DNA of 64,000 nt. It comes from Cladobotryum mycophilum. Lineage: Eukaryota > Ascomycota > Sordariomycetes > Hypocreales > Hypocreaceae. Below the pieces are notes generated by a model. The model searched no databases. It had not been told where the DNA came from and saw only the letters and a list, made by a program, of their open reading frames with translations. Numbering within the stretch: the first letter of the stretch is position 1; every line of letters starts with the position of its first letter. This document shows positions 48,855 to 62,574 of this stretch, in pieces. The position numbers and the translations under genes were made by a program. Location of the stretch: NCBI GenBank assembly GCA_036429605.1, contig JAVFKD010000002.1:1922001-1986000 (forward strand), written 5' to 3'.

Positions 48855-48873
48855 TATTTATGATAGTGATTTA

Positions 48874-48897
48874 TTGAAGTTGAAGTTGAAGTTGAAG
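48874..48897 (+). repeat. (TTGAAG)4 hexamer repeat
   Basis: Four perfect hexamers about 20 nt upstream of the small secreted protein start codon, so probably in its 5' leader. Confidence 0.85.
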
Positions 48898-49115
48898 ATG
48901 ATGTAGAAAATGGTTGAAGAAATTGAAATGAGACGTGTGTTTTGGAGTAGAATTTATTCGGTGGGCGCGAGGCGCTTTGATGAAGAAAAAGAGGAAGGAG
49001 GAAGGCCTTTTCAGAATTCGAGTGCCTGCCTTGTTGTCTTATTGTCAACCAACAAGACAATGTGTTGCGGTGTTGTTACTTCACTCGGTCTCGCACAGAC
49101 GATGGACGAGAAGAG

Positions 49116-49132
49116 AAGAAGAAGAAGAAGAA
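49116..49132 (+). repeat. (GAA)n microsatellite
   Basis: Short run of GAA units inside a purine-rich segment. Confidence 0.8.
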
Positions 49133-50171
49133 GCAAACAGAAAAAGGGTAAGTCAACAAGAGCCAGCTTCCAACCCTGGGAGGTACTTTCAATTAATACT
49201 CTCTTTCTTTACTATTTCAGCAGCAGAAAAGAGAGAGAATGCAATGCAAGAAAAACAATGGGGAACAAAGACAAGAGGCTTTCGTTAAAAAAAAAAAAAA
49301 GCAAAAAATCAGAGACATGGCTGCCACATTTTTGGGGAATCCATTGGTATGAAGCTTTTCCTTATCCAAGCTTGGCGAGACAAGCAGCGTCTTGGTATTA
49401 GCAGTTTGCTAATAGTACAAGTCCTACAGAGTAGGTAGCATTGGAAAAAGGGTGAAGGGGTCCCCCTGTTCCTCTGTTCCTGTTCCTGTTCCTGTTCTTG
49501 TTTCCCAATTCCCAATGCTACTGCTGCTGCACAACTTGTAAATGGATGTCTCAGACCGAAGAGGACCCTGCAATTCGAGACCGTTCTTTTTTGGGCTGCA
49601 ACTACATAAGCTTCTGACTGTCAATTTCTTGACCCTCTATTATGCCTCCGACGTGACACGAGCTTGGCGATTTGCCTGCCACATAATGATAACGATGGAA
49701 AATATTCTCCATACCATGCCTTAAAAAGACAAAGCTTGTCATCAAGAGATATCTTTCCGGAGAGCAAATGGGGTTGGAAACGCGCGCAGTTGTGGTTGTC
49801 GCCGGTGGCGGTTCAGCTTCTGGACGGGCCGAACCACCACACCTTTGCGAGGAGGAAGACGATAAAAGATGATAGTAGGGAATATAATCTTAAATTTTTT
49901 CTCCACCCCCGGAAAACGGGATGTGATGTGATGCAGGTACGCCAAACAAAATGAAATTAGAAGCCTCTTGCGAGAAACAAACCAAAAAAAAAAGGCTCAA
50001 GCCCGCCCTCGTGGACTTGCCTTGAATGGTCTGCCGGACACCCGATAGGAGTTGAGCTGTGCTTCCAATGTCTCATTTGCCGTCTGCCGCGTGACTGAAA
50101 TAGAAACTACCAGTCCCCGTTTTCCCCGTTTTGGTGTGCATGTCTTGAATCCTCGGAATTGCGTCCTCTTA

Positions 50172-52719
50172 TCATGGAAATTGCCCAAAGCCCAGAGGGT
50201 CCATCGACGTAACTATGGCGGCCGAGGCTGCTGCATCATTTCCAACGTCATTGTCCAAGCCCAAAGCAAATCCAGCCCCAGCCGCCGCCGCCGTTTCCGT
50301 GTCCCATTGAGGCCATGTCATCATGCCTTGCATGTCGTCCCAGACTTGCATCCAATCAATCGCCATGGTCGATGCGTACTCCATGTCCGCCACCACCACC
50401 TCGTCCTCCCAAGCCGAGGCAGGAAGCCCTTCTCTCTCAGCGACTTCCTTTAGAATTTCCCAGCACTGCCGACTAACCTCAGTTGCCGCCTGGAAGATGG
50501 ATTTTACCTTTTCTTTAGAATCAAGACCCGCCTCCAGTGCGTCCACATGAGCCAGGCACGCTCGTATAAATATTATGCCCTTGGTGTTTGTCTCTCCCGC
50601 ACGCGCACGCGCAAGGTTCCACGCCTGTGCTGCGACCAGACGAGCGTGTAGGTCAGAGCCCCCAACCGTGGGTAGATACCCCAGGCTCGTCGCTTCGCCC
50701 GTCTTCCTATGCAGGAGCTCTATCGTGATGATCAGCATCGCCTGTGATGCAATGTTGCGAAAGATGCCAGTGCCATTCGTGATGAGCCTCTTCAGATCCC
50801 GGTCCATAACATCATCATCGTCATCATCACTAGCAGACCCAGCCGCGGTAGTTGGAACCCAGGCATCCGGCAGACCCCATATGTGCAAAAGTTTCAACGC
50901 GCTATCCAGACACATCTTCCTCGAAAAGAAAAACCTAGCGTCGTCCACATAGCGGACAATGACTGGCTGGTGCAACGAGTGAAAACAACGATACAGAAAC
51001 ATCTCAGCTACCGAGATGTGAAATGATCGAACCGGCGAATCCGGCTTATTCCTCAGCGAGGTAAGCAATTGAGTCATAGCCCGGCACGCTTTCGTCAGAC
51101 TCGAGTTGAAGCGCAATGTTTCCTCGTATGCATCGCCAGGACGGTTGTTATTAATGTGATTGATCAGATTTATGCGAAGAGGAATCGTGGAGACGAGGGC
51201 TCGTTGAACTGATGTTTGCGTGGGGACATCCGATGGATGACCAGCAGGTTTGTCTCCGTCCTTGTCATCGCTGAGCTCATCATCGTTCAGATTAGCCGGG
51301 GGCTGCGTATCGTAATGTGCAGTGGAAATCAAAGGGGCCCCGCCGGCTTCAAAGGAGAACTGCATATTCAACTCAAGGACAGTAGCCCACAGTCGCCTGT
51401 GTATTTCGGCTCGGTATATGGTCATGCCACCCAGATGTTTGGGGTCACGATGAAGACCTAAAAACATGGCCTTCCTTACCAATGTTCCAGCCATGATCCA
51501 TGACATGTCATGACCAACAGAACAAGTAGACTTGGCAAGAGTCAAGAGGCACAGAATCTGAACACCGGTAATATTGACTCGTTTCTTCTCCGGGGGAGCA
51601 TCAACCACATCTGAGCGTCATAAATCCACTGCGCCGCCGTGGACCTCAAAGAGAAGACATCGTCGTGAAGAGCTGCACCAAGCGCCATACAGAGCTGAAG
51701 GAGAATAACAAAAGATTCGTTAGAAGCAGCCGGGTTTTGCCAGTATCTCTCATAGTCAGAGCGAAAAGTCGGTACATGAACGATTCGAAAGACTCCTTCG
51801 AATGTGCGCAGGTAATTCTCTACAAGCTGATCAGCAAGCTGCCGAGAGGGGATCTGCGTGCCCATATCGGTTGAAGATAGAGGCTTCTTCACGCGATTCT
51901 TCTTGATCTTGCGACCAAGAGTCTTGCACTTGGCTAATGAAGAGGACAGATCGCCCTTTTCAACCTCATCACGGGCAATAATGTCAAACTCGAGTGGGAA
52001 CTAGGTGGTGACAATTAGTAACTCTGAACAGGAGAAGAGAAGATATGCACGTCTATGGCATACTAGTGAATACTCACCAAGTCTAGACCATGCATCCAGT
52101 GGCTTTGGCCAAAATATCTTGATTTGGCCACTAAGCCCTGGGTTGGCGCTATCATCTCTTGAGATTCCACTCGACCCTTGTTTGCGATGCCATCTTGACA
52201 ATCATTGATCAGGACGACTCTGGCCAACTTCTCTTCCAGCTCCTGAACTCGGGCGACCAACCAGTCGACATTGGACGCACCGGATGATGAGGCAGGGTTG
52301 GAGCTCAGTCTACTCGGTGGGGATGTAGTAGCAGCAGGAAGAACAGGTGCGCTATCCGCTTCGGATGTGTGCTGCAGCTCTGTGCCTGCTGGTCTAATGC
52401 TTCTACCCATGCCCATACCTATGCCCGTGCCCGCCGAGGACGAGGCTTTTTCGTCAACCGTCGGTGAATTCGGCGACGTAGCAGCCCAATTGGCCGCCAC
52501 CAATGGGTCCACGACTTTCTTGGCCCTCCAGGCAGGGATATGCACCGGGGCATAGGTGCAGCTTGGGATGTTTGCCCTTATACAGTGGCCACATGGCACG
52601 TTGCGGTCACACCGAATTTTGCGCTTTCTGCACTGTTCACAGGCTAGCGGTGGCCTACGCCGTTTCTTTTCTGCGGTTTTAGCAGACGGTGATTCTTGTT
52701 GACGAGAAAGTTTGTCCAT
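50172..52719 (-). CDS. Zn2Cys6 fungal transcription factor (one frame break)
   Basis: Exon 1 (52078-52719, ATG at 52719, MDKLSRQQESPSAK) and exon 2 (50172-52000) flank a 77-nt intron (GTGAGT...CCTAG) that joins WMHGLDL to FPLEFDIIA. The N-terminus is a binuclear zinc cluster, CEQCRKRKIRCDRNVPCGHC followed by a sixth Cys. A short coiled coil (VARVQELEEKLARV) follows for dimerisation, then the fungal-specific regulatory domain (YLRTFEGVFRIVHVPTF, VRKAMFLGLHRDP, EIHRRLWATVLELNMQ). A poly-Asp tract (DDDDDD) lies mid-protein. The frame breaks at the G5 run 51592-51596; one extra base gives LMLPPEKKRVNITG and an 823-residue protein. Targets cannot be inferred; no metabolic cluster adjoins it. Confidence 0.92.
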
Positions 52720-54207
52720 GACGTCCCAGCCGAGACACCCGTTGCTTAGATATCGGTTGATCACGCAAAGGGCCTAGAATTACATTAACGACAATGGTGA
52801 GGGGAATGAAGATAAAAGTGGGCTATAATAAAGCTTGTACTGAAGTTTGAATAAGATTATAGATGCCGATTTACTTCTTTCAGTCGTGAGCATGAGAATA
52901 TGGAAGAGTTGAAGTTTGTCAGTAATCGGTGTTTTACAGCTTGCTCGGTGTATTGATCCTTTGAGGCTTTCTGGCCTCTCATTGGCTGACGACTTGGAAT
53001 TCACCGAGTTCGTCACTTACCCTATTCAGCAGCCATGAACCACAAAATAACAGGTCTACTATAGTATTGATCCTGGAATATTGTAACAAAATACTCAAGG
53101 GTTCATGTCAATGGTAGAATTCTATGAGAGATTTGACTCTACGCTATTGGTTATCAGCATTGCATATCATGTCGTTACCTACTCATACTGGCCACCTGTG
53201 TGTGTTAAAGGTCAATCTTGTGGCACATGCAGCTTGATATTAGACCTCAGACCACGAACATGCCTTTTCTTCCTGATAAAGGAGCTTTGCTTTACTCGCT
53301 CTGTGTGATTCAAGTAATCATGTAACCTGAAGACACAACAAGGAGTCCCGAATTGGGAGACTGAAGTGATGTTTGAAACTAGTTACTTACGCTATACGAA
53401 CTTAGCAGATATAATTATTATAATCTTCAAGAAAAGGGTTGGCCCCACGTTACTTATGAATACGTCGCTCCAACTTAGCTTGCGTCTCGATTTCGTATAT
53501 GGAAGAATATGACAGAGCCAAGACCTGAAGATTCTTGCGGTGAAGGTATGAGAGACCGATGTCAAATCCATTGAACGGTTGATAGGCCCAAGATGGAACT
53601 ATTTAAAACAGTTGATGTTCCTCTTAATTGAACTTGAGGATCATTTATAAGAGAGAGTCTGCAATGAGACAAGATCATATTGCTATGAGAGAGGGAATTG
53701 AATCCCTAGTTGTTAATTGGGTAGATGCGTGGCAGATGGGGACTTGATTTCTACGTTTATTGGGTTTTACTCTCATCTGTCAATTACTATCGTTTTTCAT
53801 GGTTCCTTTCATTACTCTTCACTTCTTCATACTTGAATGTTTCTCATGTGCCTGAGAATTTTACATAGACCTTACTATAGTCAAGCATCATCATATATTC
53901 AATTTCTGAGAAGGGCGTCATTAAAAGGATTCCTGTATTGCAGGTAAGGGAGAAAGAGCCAATGTACAAGCTAAAAACCATCCCCTCACCCGAAATGCAG
54001 CATTAAACAAAGGTCATTGTACAGGGGCATGCTAGCCTCGTCATTTTTTTTGCGTTGGCGAAGCCAGCCACCAACATTGCCAGACATGTTCCTCCTCCTC
54101 ATCAGCCCGCCTCGTTATATATCCTCCCACCCAGTCTATCATAAATCCGCCAGACGCCACATCTGCCTCCGAAAGCCAAAGACCCAATCCCTTCTACTTC
54201 CACTTAT
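52720..54207. other. Intergenic region, relatively AT-rich
   Basis: 1.49 kb holding the promoter of the Zn2Cys6 factor and the 3' UTR of the E2 gene. It is visibly richer in A/T than its surroundings (about 53000-53950) but lacks transposon remnants I can recognise. Confidence 0.5.
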
Positions 54208-55650
54208 TTACAGAAGCAATTGCAGGGGGTTCTCAACGACCTTCTTGAGCTCGCGAATCCACTCAGCACCAACAGCGCCGTCAACGACCTTGTGGTCGAA
54301 GCTGGCAGTGACTGTGATCTGGTCATCCCACTGGACGGTGCTTTCGCCACTCTCATCCTCAGCGGGGATGGCAACCTTTTGAGTGGTGCCAACAGCCAGG
54401 ATGGCGGCCTGAGGAGGGTTAATAACGGCAGTGAAGTGGTTGACGGCGTTGTTCATGCCCATGTTGGAGATGGAGATGGTGCCACCCTGATACTCCTCAG
54501 GCTTGAGCTTGCCATCGCGAGCCTTCTTGGCAAGTTCCTTGACGGCAGAGGAGATGGATTCCAGACCGCGAGCCTCAACGCCAGTAACGATAGGGGTGAT
54601 GAGGCCAGTGGGGGTTGAAACGGCAACGGAGACGTCGACGCTGTTGAACTGGCGGATGCTTTCGCCGCGCCAGCTGGAGTTGACAGCGGGGACCTTCTTG
54701 CTGGCCACGGCCATGGCCTTGATAAGGAAGTCGTTGACGGACAGCTTATACTTGCCCTCAGCGGAGGCATTCAGGGATTCTCGGAGCTTGAGCAGCTTGG
54801 ACACAGAGATGGAGCTAGTGACGTAAAAGTGAGGGTTGGTCTGGGTAGACTCTTGTAGCCTGCTAGCAATTGTCTTGCGCATTCCGCTGATGGGAGTATC
54901 CTGGAAGGTGGCGCCTGGTGCAGCGGCAGCAGGGCTGCCGACCCGCTTCTTAACATCCTCCTCGGAGATCTTGCCATCCTTACCGGTACCCTTGACACCG
55001 GTCAGGCTGATACCCTTCTCACGGGCAAGACGAATGGCAGCTGGGGCGGCGTTGGGCTCTCGGTCAAGGGCGGGCTGCAGTCTACCAGCAGACTCGTACT
55101 GTTGCGGGGTGGAGGCTTGGGAAGTAGAAGCAGAAGTCGACTCGGGAGCGGGCTCGGCATCCTTCTTGGGCTCAGGGGCCTTGGATTCACCACCAGCATC
55201 TGCAATGGTGAACTTTTCGAAAGCAGCGATATCGGTTCCCTCCTCGACGAGAATGGCAATGGGCTGTAGATGGAGAAATCACCTATTCAGCACCACACAC
55301 TACTATCATGCTATAAGTCGGGAGAAACTTACGGTGCCGACGGCGATATCCTTCTCGCCAGAATCCTTGAGAAGTTTCGCAATAACACCCTCCTCCTGGA
55401 ACTCAAAATCCATCTGGGCCTTGTCCGTCTCAATCTCAACCAAGACTTCACCCGGAGCGATGGTATCACCAGGCTTCTTCTGCCAGACACCAATGTTGCC
55501 AGCCTGCATTGTCGGTGACAGAGCAGGCATCTTCACAACCTGATGATTCGGGAAGGAGGCATAGTATCGAACCACATGGGATGTGAAGCCCGTTCGGAGG
55601 GCATTGTGGGTAGGGGCGAGAATACGCCTCCGAAGAGCGGCACTAAGCAT
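54208..55650 (-). CDS. LAT1: Dihydrolipoamide acetyltransferase, E2 of pyruvate dehydrogenase
   Basis: Mitochondrial enzyme that passes the acetyl group to CoA. Exons 55333-55650 and 54208-55263 with a 69-nt intron give 457 residues. Residues 1-30 (MLSAALRRRILAPTHNALRT) look like a mitochondrial targeting sequence. A single lipoyl domain follows, with VKMPALSPTMQAGNI and the lipoylated lysine in ETDKA (K77). Then come a linker rich in Ala/Pro/Ser, the E3-binding domain (PAAIRLAREKGISLTGVKGTGKDGKISEEDV region) and the catalytic domain from ISGMRKTIASRL to the C-terminus, with active-site FDHKVVDG (H430, D434). One lipoyl domain is the usual fungal number. Frame intact. Divergent from SEC7. Confidence 0.97.
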
Positions 55651-56782
55651 CTTGAAAAATGTCTCTCACGGGAGCCGGAGAAGAGACTGTGAATTGAAGG
55701 AGCGCTTGCGGCTGGGGGAAATGCTCAAAGACAGAATTGCCTAGAGCAATTGGATCCTGATCCAAGAAGTGGAAGAGAGGTAAACAAAGACCGGAGCTGG
55801 CCGCGCGAAATATTGATGAAGAAGAAGTGCTTGAGGCTCCAAGTGACAGAAATTCCTTTGGGGTTGGGAATGTCCATTTTTTTGCTTGCGTTGAGAGCTC
55901 CGTCGCAGCTTGGGACCTAAACCTGATTGGGGATAGTGTATTTGGCAGTTTTTGGATATCTTGACGGAAGTTCTATATCAGGAGCCCTGAAGAAGATACC
56001 TCCGATATGGGAGTGATGGATGGAGAGGTATAGAGATAATAATAATAATAACAGTATCAACAGCCTCAAAACATGGTGTAATTTATCTTGGTATGGAGTT
56101 ATTACTACCAAGACTTTAATTAACACTTACTTTTACAACTAACATTATCCTTATGCGCCATGTTAAATTTTTTTAATTGTTGAGAATCTTATCATCCATG
56201 GATTAGCTCTTTGTCCATCTTCCTTGAATGTATTGGATCCAATGTACATAAATCAGAGGTAAGCACCTGTGAGGCCTGAGGCACTGGGTGGGCATCGCCC
56301 ATGGAACCCCCATTTGGCAGCTCTTTAAAGGACTGGTCCACTGTAATAATAAACTCAGGCTATAAGCTGGTGCTTAGGTACCTAAGTACTCTTTCTGCCC
56401 AGTGATAACGTCAGATCGTGCATTGCGTAGTGCAGGTACGTACTTCCTCCGACTAAGCTGGGCTGCCCGTGGGTCCCGCTCCCTGTCCGACTTCTTTGGT
56501 TCACTTTTTGGAAATGTTGTCCCCTTGTCGAACCCTCAGCTTGGCTGCGCATACTACTTTGTACAATTATACGCCTCCCTCTACAACTCTAATTTAGCAG
56601 GTCAAGGCTTAATCTTCCCCCCAAAGAAAAGGACAGCTACCTGCTGTTAGCATACCTCAGCTTGTTGAAGCAGCAGCATCGATCGATGGACCTCGCCAGT
56701 TCCCTCTAAAAGTCCGCGTCTTACCCTCTGACGATTGGCCATCCAGAGTGTATCTCTCCCCTATCCCCAGTTGCGCATCGTC
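55651..56782. promoter_or_regulatory. Divergent promoter region (PDH E2 / SEC7)
   Basis: 1.13 kb between divergent starts. An (ATA)n-like tract lies at about 56036-56051, AT-rich sequence at 56100-56180, and a palindromic TTAGGTACCTAAGTAC at about 56375-56390. No gene is seen. Confidence 0.5.
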
Positions 56783-59700
56783 ATGAGCTCCCTCAAGTTC
56801 GTGGTGTCCTCATTGGACGCCATTGCGACCTCCAAAGATGCCCAGCGGAACAAGCAGCTTGCGGATTTAACCAAGACAGCTCTCGATGCCTTCAAGGAGC
56901 AAGATCAGCTCCCAGACCCCGAAATCGTCTTCGCACCGCTCCAGCTCGCAACCAAAACCAACAACCCTCAACTCACCACAACTGCCCTCGATTGTATCGG
57001 CAAATTAATATCATATTCTTACTTTTCCATCCCCAATAGGGATGAGGCTGTCGACGAAGCCACCGAACCAGCATCGCCCCTAATTGAACGAGCCATCGAT
57101 ACAATATGCGACTGCTTCCAGGGTGAGGCCACTGCGGTTGAAATCCAGCTGCAGATTGTCAAGTCGTTGCTGGCAGCGGTTCTCAATGACAAAATCGTGG
57201 TGCATGGTGCTGGCTTGCTCAAGGCTGTGCGCCAGGTTTATAATATCTTCCTGCTCTCTCGAAGCACCGCCAATCAACAGGTCGCACAGGGTACCTTGAC
57301 CCAGATGGTTGGCACTGTTTTTGAGCGCGTCAAGACTAGGCTTCACATGAAAGAGGCCAGGCTGAGTTTGGCCAACCTCAAGCATAGCTCGAGCAATGTC
57401 ACATTTGAGCAATCCGAGGCCGCCAACGGGGGTCAGGCCAGTGATGAGGGTGACGAATCTCCGGCGCCGCAATCCGAGAACAACGACCAACCAGAAGAAA
57501 CGGCTGGTGGTGTAAAGCTTACACTTAAGGATCTTGAACATCGTAAGAGCTTTGATGATTCCACACTTGGAGATGGTCCTACAATGGTGACGAGATTAAA
57601 ACCGGAGAAGAAAGATGGGGTGGATGCTTCTGGGTCAGGACAGTCGGCGGCCGAATCCTCTCAGCAAGAGGACAACGATGCACTAGATGCCGAAGACGAG
57701 GTTTATATCCGAGATGCGTATCTTGTTTTTCGCTCCTTCTGCAATTTGTCGACCAAGATTTTGCCCCCAGACCAGCTTTTTGACTTGCGCGGTCAGCCAA
57801 TGCGCTCGAAGCTCGTCTCCCTCCACCTCATTCACACTCTTCTTAATAATAATATTGCCGTTTTTACATCACCTCTCTGTACTATCAAAAACTCCAAGAG
57901 CAATGAGCCTACATCATTTCTGCAGGCTGTCAAATTTTATCTCTGTTTGAGCATTACGCGGAACGGAGCTAGCTCAGTGGACAAGATATTCGAAATTTGC
58001 TGTGAAATCTTTTGGCTCATGCTCAAGTTCATGCGCCCTTCTTTCAAGGTAAGTGTATCTCTCCTCCCTTAAGTAACTACTACCCCATACTCACAACAGC
58101 CCAGAAAGAAATTGAGGTCATTCTCAATGAGATCTACTTGGCCTTACTGTCTCAAAAGAATGCGCCCTTGTCCCAGAAGCTATACTTTGTCACCCTTCTC
58201 AATCGTCTCTGCGCGGACCCCAGGGCCTTGGTTGAAGTCTATCTGAATTATGACTGCGACCAATCTGTGGAGAATATATATCAAACTATCATTGAGGATC
58301 TTTCTAAAATCTCAATCACTCCTGTCACAATTACATCCATGAATGAACAAGCCTATGAAGAGTTCAGGTTAAAGTCATCACCTGCGAGCGAGTGGCAGCT
58401 AAAGGGCATTTTACCCCCTCTCTCACCGTCGCTCACATTACGCCTCAACAGGAGGCTGAGGCAGACTTTCCAAAAGAGTATGCCATGAAACGTTTATCTC
58501 TCGAAGCCCTTGTCGAGGCATTAAGGTCATTGGTCAACTGGTCCGCCTCGGTACGATCTGATGGCGATGCCGGGCGAAATGATGGCATCAAGGTCTCGCT
58601 TGACGAACTTCGGCCTTCCATCGACCCACATACAAGTGAAAACGCATCTCGCGTGGAGACGCCACTCCCACCATCCACGCCAGTTCCAGAGGATGACCCC
58701 GATCATCTGAGTAAGGAAAAGGCGAGGAAAACGGCTTTGATGAAGGGAATCCGACAGTTCAATTTCAAGCCGAAGAGAGGAGTGGAGCAGCTGATTCGCG
58801 ATGGCTTCATACAAAGCGACAGCCCCAAAGACGTTGCCGTATTCCTCTTGCATGAAGATAAGCTTGATAAGGCACAAATAGGTGAATATCTTGGGGAGGG
58901 TGATCAAAAGAACATTGATACCATGCATGCCTTTGTCGACTCAATGGACTTCACCAAGAAGCGATTTGTTGATGCACTCCGCGAATTCCTGCAATCTTTC
59001 CGTTTGCCAGGAGAGGCCCAGAAGATCGATCGCTTCATGCTCAAGTTTGCCGAGCGATATGTGATGGGGAACCCCAACGCCTTTGCTAATGCCGACACGG
59101 CATACGTCCTGGCTTACTCTGTTATCTTGTTGAACACTGATTTGCACAGCAGCAAGATTGCCAAGAGGATGACTAAGGAAGAGTTTATCAGGAATAACGC
59201 GGGCATCAATGATAATGCCGACCTGCCCCATGACTATCAAATCAGTATCTATGAGGAGATTGCTAGCAATGAGATCGTCCTCAGAAGTGAACGCGAAACC
59301 GCCGCCGCCACTGGAGCCCTTCCCGCACAATCCGGTGGCCTGGCTGCTGGTCTTGGCCAAGCTTTCTCAAATGTTGGGCGCGATCTGCAGCGGGAAGCCT
59401 ATGTGCAGCAATCTGAAGAGATAGCGATACGCTCAGAACAACTCTTCAAGAGCTTATTCAAAAGCCAACGACGGAATGCCACGAAAACCGGTCCCAAGTA
59501 TATCCCAGCAACATCCTTCAAGCACGTCGCAGCCATGTTTGATATTTCGTGGATGTCCATCTTCTCTGCACTCTCAGCTCAGATGCAGAAAGCTCACAAT
59601 CTCGAGGTCAACAAGCTATGCTTGGAAGGCATGAAGCTTGCCACCAAGATTGCCTGCCTGTTCGGGTTGTCGACGCCACGGGAGGCGTTCATCTCAGCCT

Positions 59701-62357
59701 TGAGAAACGCAACCAACTTGAACAACCCCCAGGAGATGCAAGCTAAAAATATCGAAGCAGTCAAAGTCATTCTTGAGCTTGCGCAGACAGAAGGAAACGT
59801 TTTGCATGAATCGTGGAAGGATATTCTGATGTGTATCAGTCAACTTGACAGGCTGCAGTTGATCTCTGGCGGTGTTGATGAGAGCGCCATTCCAGATGTG
59901 TCCAAAGCCCGGTTCATACCCCCACAACGATCCGGCACAGCAGATTCTCGCTCATCCAGTCAGTCAAAACCGCGGTCACGGCAAAGATCCGGCACTGGTC
60001 CACGAGGCTTTTCTACTGAGATTGCACTTGAGAGTCGCTCAGATGAGGTTATTCGAAGCGTTGATCGCATCTTTTCCAACACAGCAAATCTCTCTGGCGA
60101 AGCCATGGTTTACTTCGCTAGAGCTCTGACAGAAGTCAGCTGGGATGAGATTAAAGTCTCTGGTTCAAACGACTCACCTCGAACCTACAGTCTTCAGAAG
60201 ATTGTTGAAATCAGTTACTACAACATGAATCGTGTCAGATATGAGTGGAGCAACATCTGGGGAGTTCTTGGCGAACACTTCAACCAGGTTGGGTGCCATA
60301 CCAATATGAACATTGTGTTCTTTGCTCTGGACTCACTGCGTCAGCTTTCCATGCGGTTCATGGAGATTGAAGAGTTGGCAGGTTTCAAGTTCCAGAAAGA
60401 CTTCCTGAAGCCGTTCGAGCATGTTCTCTCCAACTCCCACAACATCACTGTCAAGGACATGGTTTTGCGATGCCTTATTCAAATGATTCAAGCCCGAGGT
60501 GATAATATCCGATCTGGGTGGAGGACCATGTTTGGCGTCTTCACAGTTGCTGCAAGAGAACCCTATGAAAGCATTGTCAACCTGGCGTACGAGAACGTCA
60601 ACCAAGTGTACAAGGACAAGTTTGGGGTTGTCATTTCACAGGGAGCCTTTACCGATTTGATTGTTTGCTTGACGGAATTTTCGAAGAATTTGAAGTTTCA
60701 GAAGAAAAGTCTCGGTGCACTGGAACTACTCAATTCTATTATCCCAACCATGTTAAAGACACCAGAGTGTCCTTTGTCCCAGCATTACCCTCCAAACGGA
60801 GCCAAAACCGACGGTGTCACTCTACCTTCGGGCTCAGGCAAGACCAAGACATCAGTGGAAGAAGGGTATTGGTTCCCCGTCTTGTTTGCGTTCCACGATG
60901 TTCTTATGACAGGTGAGGACCTTGAGGTTCGATCCAATGCCTTGGAATACTTCTTCGCTGCGCTGCTCAAGTATGGTGGCGACTTTACCCCTGAATTCTG
61001 GGATATTCTTTGGAGACAGCAGCTTTATCCCATCTTCATAGTCTTGCGATCGCGGCCGGAAATGACCAACGTCCTCAATCACGAGGAGCTGTCAGTGTGG
61101 CTCTCAACAACCATGATTCAGGCTTTGCGCAACATGATTACCCTATTCACACACTATTTTGATGCTCTCGAATACATGCTGGACAGATTCTTGGAGCTTC
61201 TAGCTCTGTGCATATGTCAAGAAAACGACACCATTTCACGAATTGGCAGCAACTGCCTGCAGCAGTTGATATTAAAGAACGTGACCAAGTTTACCGGCGT
61301 ACACTGGACCAAGATGGTTGGTGCCTTCTGCGAGCTCTTCGAGAGGACCACTGCGTACCAGCTATTCACAGCAGCAAACATGGATGGCGCCTCTTCACTA
61401 ACGCTCCCATCTAATGGGCTAGACTTCGCTCCAGCTGCAGGCGAAGCACCTGTTGATGAGAAATCACTAAAAATCAACGGGACAGATGAGAATGGCATTC
61501 GATCTGACACAGACTCCATCAACCGCCCGGTGACACCTCAGATCGATGACGGCGAATTACATGCCCAGGCAGCAAGCGGTCCACCCTTGGAGGAATTTAA
61601 GCCAGCCTCCAACCTCCAGCAACAACCAGTAGTGGTAACGGCCGCTCGTCGCCGTTTCTTCAACCGCATCATCTCTCGATGTGTCTTGCAGCTTCTCATG
61701 ATTGAGACTGTGAATGAGCTCTTCAGCAACGACACGGTGTACACTCACATTCCTTCGACCGAGTTACTACGACTCATGGCTCTCCTAAAGCGATCATTCC
61801 AATTTGCTCGCCGTTTCAATGAGGATAAGGAGCTGCGAATGAAGCTTTGGCGCGAAGGATTCATGAAGCAACCACCCAACCTGCTGAAGCAAGAGAGCGG
61901 TGCCGCGGCAACATACGTCTCCATTCTCTTCAGAATGTTTTCAGATAATGCACCTGAGAGGTTAAAGAGCAGGCCTGATATTGAGGCCGCCCTGGTACCC
62001 TTATGTGAGGACATTATTACTGGGTACTCTTTGCTGGCCGAAGAGAGTCAGCATAGAAACATTGTTGCGTGGAGACCTGTGGTAGTCGACGTACTGGAGG
62101 GTTACGCAACCTTCCCCGAGGATGCGTTCAGGGCGCATATGCCATCATTTTATCCCTTGGCAATTGAGTTGCTTTTGAAGGATCTGACTGCCGATCTACG
62201 CGGCGCACTGCTGTTGGTTCTGCGAAGGATTGGCGAGGTTGGACTTGGCATTACGGATCTAACAAAGGCTGGAGAAAAGAGACGGGATAGCACTGTGTCT
62301 GTTACAACCGAAGAAACTGCGGCTGGGTCCGAGGCGGCTGCACGCAAGATGCTGTAG
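56783..62357 (+). CDS. SEC7: Sec7/BIG-type Arf guanine nucleotide exchange factor (one frame break)
   Basis: Large trans-Golgi protein that activates Arf GTPases for vesicle budding. ATG at 56783 (MSSLKFVVSSLDAI). Exon 1 is 56783-58048 and exon 2 is 58105-62357, with a 56-nt intron. About 1839 residues. N-terminal DCB region; acidic linker (about 57460-57700); HUS region; Sec7 domain at about residues 630-815 with GIRQFNFKPKRGVEQL, the glutamic finger in FRLPGEAQKIDRFM (about E726) and NADTAYVLAYSVILLNTDLH; then HDS repeats to the C-terminus. The frame breaks at the C5 run 58414-58418. One extra C restores LPPSLTVAHITPQQEAE, a conserved HUS-Sec7 linker. A truncated Sec7 would be lethal, so the break is almost certainly a sequence error. 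Confidence 0.95.
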
Positions 62358-62574
62358 AAGCTGCATATTCGTGGAACAGTAATTTATGGCGTTGTGGGGG
62401 GTAGAATGTTCGATATGTAACTTAAGCCGGAGCTGCCCATTGTGTGGGTACGGGGTAAAAATTTATGGTTCGCTGTTTTTCTATATGATGAAACGTGATG
62501 ATGGCGTGGTAATATGAGGCTCGGTATCTTCTCTGTTCATTATACTTGCTACTTATTTTCTACCATTGAAGTTC

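Larger units (their letters stand above)
48855..50171. other. Intergenic region with microsatellites
   Basis: 1.3 kb. It holds the leader/promoter of the small secreted protein gene, with a GAAGTT hexamer repeat (48874-48897), a GAA repeat (49116-49132), an A14 run near 49288 and a TTCCTG repeat near 49475-49497. No gene-like frame. Confidence 0.5.

Noticed and set aside
53000..53950. AT-rich stretch as a possible RIP-mutated transposon relic
   Set aside because: No terminal repeats, no decayed transposase frame and no extreme TA enrichment can be seen by eye.
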